Origin: Phoronis pallida
Taxonomy: Eukaryota; Phoronida; Phoronidae
Assembly (NCBI GenBank): GCA_028565715.1
Contig: JAOXYC010129998.1
Span: 1-13,740 of the forward strand
Direction of reading: 5' to 3'
Length of the DNA: 13,740 bases
The notes beneath the pieces are model-generated. The model was not told where the DNA came from. It saw only the letters and a list, made by a program, of their open reading frames with translations, and searched no databases. Below are positions 12,001 through 13,740 of the stretch, in pieces. The position numbers and the translations under genes were made by a program. Within the stretch, counting starts at the first letter, position 1, and every line of letters starts with the position of its first letter.

Positions 12001-13740
12001 CAACCTCAGCAGCTTCCTTCTGTTGAGCTGTCATACAGTCCTAGAAAAGAGATTCAGTTCCAGTCAATAATGACTTTACAGAAGAGATTCAGTTCCAGTT
12101 AACAAATTATTTTACAACATTCACATAAAGACTAAGTATTCAAGATTTCGCACACCGAAATTCAAAATAAACTCCATTTGAAATGTCATAAGACATAGGT
12201 TGGCAAATAGGGCATCTGATTTCAACATTTCTCTGAGCCTCAGTATTTTTCTCCAAAGCTGACCAATAGCAACATTTGTTTCAAGAAAACCTGACCAAAT
12301 GATTACCTCTTTTTGTAATGTAATTGTCTAGCTTAGGATGACTGTCGACTGAGTAAAGTTTGGAAACCTTAAGCCCAAATAACTGAGTTACAACCTATAA
12401 CAATTTGGACCCAAAGACAAATTGAAATATTTCAAAAAACTATACCAGAGTGGATACAAAGCTATCTTCAAACAGATATCAACATCAAAATGGCAACTCC
12501 CAAAACACATTTCCTCCTTACCATTTCTTTCCTTATGCTCTGCAGATTTGTTTGATGTTCTGTGATGAGACTATCTTTTTCTTCCATCTCCTTTGTCAAC
12601 TCCTGTTGCACTTCAATAAGTTGATTCCTGAAAGTGAAAATCACATTTTCATTAATACCAAAAGAAACATTAGAAATGGTGATTTTTGCAAAATTCAACT
12701 ATGTAACTATTTAGAAATAACCTCTCATAGCATTTTAAATCTCAAAATACTTCTCAAATTGAGATCCCAAAATATTTCACTTCTCGGTAACTCAAAATAC
12801 TTCTCATTTTGAGATCCCAAAATATTTCTCTTCTTGGTATCGCAAAACTTTTCTTATTTTGGTAATTCTAATATGGCAATAACATATTCATACATGCTTG
12901 TACTTCGGACATCAAGGCAGTAGTGTGACTATATAGGAATCATAAATAACAGCATGTTTCGGTTGATGATTCCAAGTTGAAGGAGTGGTGCTCATATATT
13001 GATAAAGTATATCTTGCCCTCTCAACTCGGGTAATAAAACTTGACATTTGTTCGCTAATAAACTCTGGACTCACTATTTCTTATCAAAGATCTGATAAAA
13101 ACTCTTTTGATTTCATGAGTGGGCTCTCTTTTGAGAGGTTCCTAGTAGTATTTGCTGTTCACTTGAAAAAACCTTAATGTGTTCAGTAAGTGACGTATGT
13201 AAAAAACAGATCACACGTAACACGTCAATGTGTTTTTTGAGTGACGTCAGACAAAAAAATTGAAAACCATATCAATTTTGGCTTTGTACCATGATTGTTT
13301 AAAGTAAATTTTCAATAATTTGAAGATTCGGTTTTGACGTCTTCATGGTTGATATCGGCCTCTAGTTTTCTGGCAAATAGAACTTGAGTTTATTGATCAT
13401 GTGGCATACAGAGTTTACAGTGCTAGATAATCGCTTACAGGAGTTTTCTAAAACCATATTCTCCCTAATAAGCGCTCAGAACGCTTACAAAATCCCAGAA
13501 GTACTTATTAGGGCATGGGCGCTTATTAGGGAAAATACGGTATACTACTTCTGAACACATCACCTACCTCAGTTGAAGGTTCAGTTCATCTTTATGGTTG
13601 ATATCGGCCTCTAGTTGTGCTACCTTGTCTGTTTGTTGTTGTAGTTGATCTTTCACAGCACTCACTTCATTCTTCATGTTGATTCGTAGCTCTAACATGT
13701 CGTTCTGTAACTTTTCACGCATGTCTTCATATTCTTCTAA
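1..13740 (-). CDS. Partial multi-exon gene for a long coiled-coil protein
   Basis: The minus strand carries a spliced gene read from 13740 towards 1. Fifteen exons (13568-13740, 12522-12627, 11882-12040, 11487-11513, 10951-11052, 8716-8898, 5489-5620, 5066-5286, 4755-4833, 4157-4261, 3748-3831, 2039-2223 or 2696-2745, 1198-1291, 596-757, 84-251) join in frame into 1980 nt, 660 codons, without a stop. With 2696-2745 in place of 2039-2223 the product is 615 codons. All introns are GT-AG. The protein is rich in Glu, Lys, Gln and Arg with Leu/Ile at heptad-like spacing, so it should form long coiled coils and act as a structural or scaffold protein. A Pro/Ser linker interrupts the coil about two thirds along. 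Most exons are phase 0 at both ends, so they can be skipped without a frameshift. Start codon, stop codon, promoter and polyA site lie outside. I do not recognise the family; centrosomal, golgin or cytoskeletal scaffold coiled-coil proteins are the nearest general class. Confidence 0.9.
84..251 (-). CDS. Coiled-coil exon 15 of the window
   Basis: The acceptor is TTGTTGCAG|ACC and the donor AGG|GTATGT. The 56 codons are phase 0 at both ends, from TNHYDETYVKSLEKRVKRAE through KMAQEAEDRAQKNQELLSSK to MMELTNLQKTVTSQSR. The coiled coil is regular with Lys/Arg/Glu on the surface. If the donor is not used, the frame ends ten codons on at TAG (position 54), giving an alternative C-terminus ending KTIALL. 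Confidence 0.9.
252..595 (-). other. Intron
   Basis: A 344-bp phase-0 intron, donor GTTAGT and acceptor TTGTTGCAG. AT-rich, with nothing else visible. Confidence 0.85.
596..757 (-). CDS. Exon 14: coil followed by a Ser-rich stretch
   Basis: The acceptor is GTTTTTCAG|AAT and the donor AAG|GTTAGT. The 54 codons are phase 0 at both ends. The first half, NGHGDEANDSTVQLLRHLQN then KVKLLRSENASLRK, returns to a short leucine coil. The second half, NHSVSTPDLSSLSELSLDDK, is Ser/Leu/Asp-rich and likely disordered, with one T-P site. It has no stop in this frame, and the other frames stop early. Confidence 0.92.
758..1197 (-). other. Intron
   Basis: A 440-bp phase-0 intron with donor GTAGGG and acceptor GTTTTTCAG. 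I see no exon or repeat in it. Confidence 0.83.
1198..1291 (-). CDS. Exon 13: basic, non-coil segment
   Basis: The acceptor is CATTTTAG|G and the donor ATG|GTAGGG. It enters in phase 2; the first G completes Lys or Leu depending on which alternative exon precedes. Then 31 codons run RIKDQQKRRTFSDRDFPLHR to RDLKDKHSTSM, ending in phase 0. The peptide is very basic, with a cluster KRRTFS that resembles basophilic kinase sites. In the shifted frame (both alternative exons skipped) it is open across the exon but hits TGA five codons into the next. Confidence 0.87.
1292..2038 (-). other. Intron
   Basis: A 747-bp phase-2 intron with donor GTAAAT and acceptor CATTTTAG. Open frames at 1712-1897 (+) and 1796-2008 (-) overlap each other, lack splice context and are taken as chance. 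No repeat is evident. Confidence 0.8.
2039..2223 (-). CDS. Alternative exon 12b (long form)
   Basis: The acceptor is TTTTCTATAG|GAG and the donor GAAAA|GTAAAT. There are 61 codons plus two bases, phase 0 in and phase 2 out. It begins EHLEELNLLHRTLAKDKNL, passes through KCQGNELKDIQRNMKKWKEE and ends TAEKFARKFEEELTRELE plus a split Lys. The start resembles exon 12a; the remaining 45 residues add a strongly helical, Glu/Lys-rich segment missing from the short form. Without splicing, the frame would end at the TAA inside the donor, giving a protein ending ELEK. Splicing to 1198-1291 keeps the frame open for four more exons, so splicing is preferred. Confidence 0.88.
2224..2695 (-). other. Intron between the alternative exons, with a hairpin
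   Basis: A 472-bp spacer between exons 12a and 12b. It contains the strong inverted repeat at 2433-2494. A minus-strand open frame of 103 codons here (2281-2592) is Phe/Val/Cys-rich and does not look like protein of this gene. Confidence 0.8.
2433..2494. repeat. Inverted repeat (22-bp arms, 18-nt loop)
   Basis: The left arm 2433-2454 and right arm 2473-2494 are complementary at 20 of 22 positions, including a perfect 12-bp core accaatttcacc/ggtgaaattggt. The loop is 2455-2472. In the pre-mRNA this should form a stable stem-loop in the intron between two apparently mutually exclusive exons. It may be a splicing-control structure or the remnant of a small inverted-repeat element. Confidence 0.85.
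2696..2745 (-). CDS. Alternative exon 12a (short form)
   Basis: The acceptor is TTTCTCTAG|GAC and the donor CTT|GTAAGC. Sixteen codons and two bases encode DHLDDLSQIYDSVKKD plus a split Leu. It enters in phase 0 and exits in phase 2, like exon 2039-2223, whose start it resembles: His, two Leu, Lys and Asp are identical in 16 aligned positions, with Asp/Glu, Ser/Asn, Ile/Leu and Val/Leu changes elsewhere. Joined to 1198-1291 it stays in frame (KKD-L-RIKDQQ). Joined to 2039-2223 it stops after three codons. Read-through of the donor also stops at once. Other possibilities: a weak internal GTTAAG donor giving a 36-nt phase-0 exon used together with 2039-2223, or an unused relic. Confidence 0.72.
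2746..3747 (-). other. Intron upstream of the alternative exons
   Basis: A 1002-bp phase-0 intron. I found no additional copy of the DHLDDL/EHLEEL-type exon and no other credible exon. Short open frames here lack protein features. Confidence 0.8.
3748..3831 (-). CDS. Coiled-coil exon 11 of the window
   Basis: The acceptor is TGTTTACAG|GAA and the donor CAG|GTATAG. The 28 codons are phase 0 at both ends, from ERSLSDLRHKSMNDKNKELS to ELRERLVQ. Its phase-0 exit can be joined to either 2696-2745 or 2039-2223, the two alternative exons that follow. Confidence 0.92.
3832..4156 (-). other. Intron
   Basis: A 325-bp phase-0 intron (donor GTGAGT, acceptor GTTTACAG). A plus-strand open frame at 3797-4087 spans it and the antisense of the next exon, with no protein-like features. 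Confidence 0.83.
4157..4261 (-). CDS. Coiled-coil exon 10 of the window
   Basis: The acceptor is TTGTAG|GCC and the donor AAG|GTGAGT. The 35 codons are phase 0 at both ends, from ANLRACNEELRNNVKELSQE to ALIRNEQSK. The coil resumes directly after the linker exon. Confidence 0.92.
4262..4754 (-). other. Intron
   Basis: A 493-bp phase-0 intron with donor GTGAGT and acceptor GATTGTAG. It contains a small hairpin (aactaggg 4414-4421 and ccctagtt 4432-4439, 10-nt loop). Nothing else is evident. Confidence 0.82.
4755..4833 (-). CDS. Exon 9: Pro/Ser/Thr-rich linker
   Basis: The acceptor is AGTTTCAG|GTC and the donor CTT|GTGAGT. It enters in phase 2 and leaves in phase 0, exactly fitting its neighbours. 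With the split Arg it encodes 27 residues; the early part reads RSETPPNKSPIKGQ and the later part LRSPSRTPATASL. Four S/T-P pairs occur, two of them (SPIK, SPSR) in the S/T-P-x-K/R form. It is basic, probably disordered, and separates two coiled-coil blocks, making it the likely regulatory hinge of the protein. Confidence 0.9.
5066..5286 (-). CDS. Exon 8: end of the main coil and start of the linker
   Basis: The acceptor is GTGTTACAG|GAA and the donor CCAG|GTTAGT. There are 73 codons plus two bases, so it leaves in phase 2. It begins EKEIELEDLRETVRQKDDDI, continues with charged coil to EKMVVNEINEECRRSS, then changes to LVLGVTPRKVNIA, which is not coiled coil and includes T-P-R-K, a consensus site for proline-directed (CDK-type) kinases. 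The last AG joins the first G of the next exon to give Arg. Confidence 0.92.
5489..5620 (-). CDS. Coiled-coil exon 7 of the window
   Basis: The acceptor is AATTTGCAG|GAG and the donor CAG|GTGTGT. The 44 codons are phase 0 at both ends, from ELEEQRQQTRQAYKDKMAAL to EIGKLKQQLEQ. Gln/Lys/Glu-rich helix continues the coil. The frame runs on into the intron with non-coil residues, marking the exon end. Confidence 0.93.
5621..8715 (-). other. Longest intron (3.1 kb)
   Basis: A 3095-bp phase-0 intron (donor GTATGT, acceptor TAATTTGCAG). I looked for paired acceptor and donor motifs with an open phase-0 frame between them. The best hits (6463-6511, 6629-6665, 8528-8542) either have the wrong phase or are too short to support. 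No ORF with recognisable protein similarity, tandem array or transposon end is evident. Promoters or enhancers could lie here but cannot be read from sequence. Confidence 0.75.
8716..8898 (-). CDS. Coiled-coil exon 6 of the window
   Basis: The acceptor is ATTTCACAG|GTC and the donor CAG|GTATGT. The 61 codons are phase 0 at both ends, from VRTTLSKEREAWEREKDEYL through KAVARMTEEVDKERAMNERL to QNQLSSLLQ. It has regular Leu/Ala/Met core positions in charged helix. It is followed by the longest intron in the window. Confidence 0.93.
8899..9571 (-). other. Long intron, downstream part
   Basis: A 673-bp stretch between the candidate cassette exon and exon 8716-8898, ending at acceptor TTTCACAG. I see no further exon or repeat. 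Confidence 0.75.
9572..9604 (-). CDS. Candidate 33-nt cassette microexon
   Basis: The minus strand shows acceptor TATTAACAG|GAG and a perfect consensus donor GCA|GTAAGT enclosing eleven open codons, ELKMLSVWRNA. It sits between two phase-0 exons and is itself phase 0 at both ends, so it can be included (GKRE-ELKML...NA-VRTT) or skipped with no frameshift. The Trp-containing peptide is less coil-like than its neighbours, which suggests an optional insert. It may also be a chance pairing of splice-like sites; transcripts would decide. Confidence 0.45.
9605..10950 (-). other. Long intron, upstream part
   Basis: A stretch of 1346 bp between exon 10951-11052 and the candidate cassette exon 9572-9604. 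If the cassette is skipped, the intron runs 8899-10950. A minus-strand open frame of 72 codons at 9994-10212 has no coiled-coil character and no matching splice sites. A small palindrome attaagtt/aacttaat lies at 9961-9979. Nothing else stands out. Confidence 0.7.
10951..11052 (-). CDS. Coiled-coil exon 5 of the window
   Basis: The acceptor is CTCTAG|GAC and the donor GAG|GTTAGT. The 34 codons are phase 0 at both ends, from DKEEEVNDVHERLQEQQDRS to VREQGKRE. The exon is highly charged helix. A plus-strand open frame at 10733-11026 overlaps it antisense and is a shadow. Confidence 0.92.
11053..11486 (-). other. Intron
   Basis: A 434-bp phase-0 intron. It contains T-rich stretches (around 11211-11265 on the plus strand) and no coding exon that I can support. 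Confidence 0.85.
11487..11513 (-). CDS. 27-nt microexon
   Basis: The nine codons TDLEESYEE are bounded by acceptor TGTTGTTTAG|ACC and donor GAG|GTAATG, with a good pyrimidine tract. Both ends are phase 0, so inclusion or skipping leaves the frame intact. The acidic peptide suits the coiled coil on either side (DYQQALH before, DKEEEVND after). It is short enough to need splicing enhancers and may be alternatively used. Confidence 0.8.
11514..11881 (-). other. Intron
   Basis: A 368-bp phase-0 intron with a consensus donor GTAAGT and a T-rich acceptor TTGTTTAG. I see nothing else in it. Confidence 0.85.
11882..12040 (-). CDS. Coiled-coil exon 3 of the window
   Basis: The acceptor is CTTTTCTAG|GAC and the donor CAT|GTAAGT. 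The 53 codons are phase 0 at both ends, running from DCMTAQQKEAAEVDKEHALE to MTQQLVDYQQALH. The frame is open and follows directly on IRKEM of the previous exon. The sequence is Glu/Ala/Leu-rich helix. A codon-by-codon read crosses the donor into an in-frame TAG after a few residues, consistent with a true exon end. Confidence 0.93.
12041..12521 (-). other. Intron with a 35-bp tandem duplication
   Basis: This 481-bp phase-0 intron (donor GTAAGG, acceptor CTTTTCTAG) carries a tandem duplication right beside its 3' splice site (12046-12115). I see no other structure or coding exon in it. Confidence 0.85.
12046..12115. repeat. 35-bp tandem duplication at a splice acceptor
   Basis: Units 12046-12080 and 12081-12115 share agagattcagttccagt and a looser tail ending in ttac or ttaca, with a period of 35 bp. 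On the minus strand each unit carries a pyrimidine tract (AATCTCTT) and a possible branch-point-like ACTGAAT. The copy nearest the exon forms the functional tract before TTTTCTAG|GAC. Confidence 0.8.
12522..12627 (-). CDS. Coiled-coil exon 2 of the window
   Basis: The acceptor reads CACTTTCAG|G and the donor ATG|GTAAGG. The first G completes an Arg codon with the AG of the preceding exon; 35 further codons follow, from NQLIEVQQELTKEMEEKDSL to NLQSIRKEM, ending in phase 0. The peptide is strongly charged with a heptad-like hydrophobic pattern. The phase match at both ends makes this exon secure. A plus-strand open frame of 120 codons overlapping it is a shadow. Confidence 0.92.
12741..12867. 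repeat. 50-bp tandem repeat array, about 2.5 copies
   Basis: Unit 1 is 12741-12790 and unit 2 is 12791-12840. Both begin ctcaaaatacttctca and share gagatcccaaaatattt at the same offset. A degenerate third partial unit starts at 12841 (cgcaaaacttttcttatttt). The period is exactly 50 bp. Units contain internal inverted motifs such as ctcaaaat/attttgag (12791-12798 and 12806-12813), so single strands can fold. The array starts about 110 bp on the intron side of exon 12522-12627, upstream of its acceptor in the transcript. Confidence 0.85.
13176..13258. repeat. Imperfect direct repeat, spacing 51 bp, with a CRE-like palindrome
   Basis: The pattern aatgtgtt, six variable bases, gtgacgt, then an A run occurs from 13176 and again from 13227. 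The second copy contains the palindrome tgacgtca (13242-13249), the core of a cAMP response element; the first copy has tgacgtat. The region is intronic. The palindrome alone does not show regulatory function. Confidence 0.5.
13345..13367 (-). repeat. Intronic copy of a fragment of the adjacent exon
   Basis: These 23 bases are identical to 13594-13616 inside the upstream coding exon, 249 bp away, in the same orientation. Similarity continues weakly on one side (gtcttcatgg here against atctttatgg in the exon). On the minus strand the copy reads KLEADINHEDVK, against QLEADINHKDEL in the exon. A CAG acceptor-like site (TATTTGCCAG) lies just upstream on the minus strand, but no good donor follows. 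It looks like a decayed partial exon duplication or a gene-conversion scar. Confidence 0.7.
13453..13541. mobile_element. MITE-like element with inverted terminal repeats
   Basis: The left end 13453-13475 (accatattctccctaataag, then cgc) and the right end 13519-13541 are inverted repeats matching at 21 of 23 positions; the right end read in reverse complement starts accgtattttccctaataag. A third, inverted copy of the core lies inside at 13501-13513 (gtacttattaggg). The element is about 89 bp, has no coding capacity and can fold into a hairpin. This is the form of a small non-autonomous DNA transposon or foldback element. I could not define a target-site duplication with confidence. It lies about 25 bp inside the intron from the donor of exon 13568-13740. 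Confidence 0.6.
13568..13740 (-). CDS. Coiled-coil exon, cut by the window edge
   Basis: This is the most 5' exon of the gene in the window; its upstream end lies beyond 13740. Read from 13740 it gives 57 codons plus two bases, beginning LEEYEDMREKLQND and ending DELNLQL plus AG, which completes an Arg codon with the next exon. The donor reads AG|GTAGGTG. The peptide is charged, with Leu/Met/Ile at coiled-coil spacing and a Gln run (DQLQQQTDK). A 23-bp piece of it (13594-13616) is copied exactly in the following intron at 13345-13367. The frame is fixed by the downstream exon and by the lack of stops. Confidence 0.87.

Larger units (their letters stand above)
12628..13567 (-). other. Intron rich in repeats
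   Basis: This 940-bp intron separates phase-2 exon ends. It contains no credible coding exon. It holds a 50-bp tandem array (12741-12867), a 51-bp-spaced imperfect direct repeat (from 13176), a duplicated exon fragment (13345-13367) and a MITE-like element (13453-13541), each listed separately. A plus-strand open frame at 12977-13177 has no recognisable domain and is probably chance or repeat debris. Confidence 0.8.

Noticed and set aside
12450-12812. 120-codon plus-strand open frame
   Set aside because: It is antisense to the secure coiled-coil exon 12522-12627 and runs into the tandem repeat. Its Phe/His/Leu composition is what antisense of Lys/Glu codons gives.
12977-13177. 66-codon plus-strand open frame, considered as transposon protein debris
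   Set aside because: I see no transposase or reverse transcriptase motif, and the region adjoins simple repeats.
1-13740. Prokaryotic operon, CRISPR array, phage or toxin system
   Set aside because: Consistent GT-AG introns with matching phases show a eukaryotic spliced gene; no regular repeat-spacer array or compact gene cluster is present.

Overview
The window is eukaryotic nuclear DNA, AT-rich to the eye. It holds the internal part of one intron-containing gene on the minus strand. I can follow a continuous chain of 15 coding exons (27 to 221 bp) from 13740 down to 84, plus a probable further exon at the left edge (1-21). Every junction has a canonical GT donor and AG acceptor, and the reading phase matches across all of them. 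Exon size, compact introns (62 bp to 3.1 kb), intronic MITE-like and tandem repeats and the AT-rich introns suggest an invertebrate metazoan. I cannot name the species. No promoter, start codon, polyadenylation site or 3' end lies in the window, so the gene continues on both sides.

The joined exons encode about 660 residues of Glu/Lys/Gln/Arg-rich, Leu-punctuated sequence, which is typical long alpha-helical coiled coil. The coil is broken by a Pro/Ser/Thr-rich linker (end of exon 5066-5286 plus exon 4755-4833) with several S/T-P-x-K/R sites, and again by a basic then Ser-rich stretch (exons 1198-1291 and 596-757). I see no signal peptide, membrane segment or enzyme motif. The architecture resembles centrosomal, golgin or other scaffold coiled-coil proteins, but I do not recognise the orthologue, so no gene symbol is given.

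The most interesting region is 2039-2745. Exons 2696-2745 and 2039-2223 both enter in phase 0 and exit in phase 2, and they begin with clearly related peptides (DHLDDL... and EHLEEL...). Using both, or neither, gives a premature stop. This is the pattern expected of mutually exclusive exons born by tandem duplication. A long near-perfect inverted repeat sits in the intron between them. A second splicing candidate is a 33-bp phase-0 cassette exon at 9572-9604.

The intron 12628-13567 collects repeats: a 50-bp tandem array, a 51-bp-spaced imperfect repeat, a 23-bp exact copy of part of the neighbouring exon, and a short MITE-like element with inverted ends. The long introns 5621-8715 and 8899-10950 hold no other convincing gene on either strand. 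I found no prokaryotic features, RNA genes or CRISPR.
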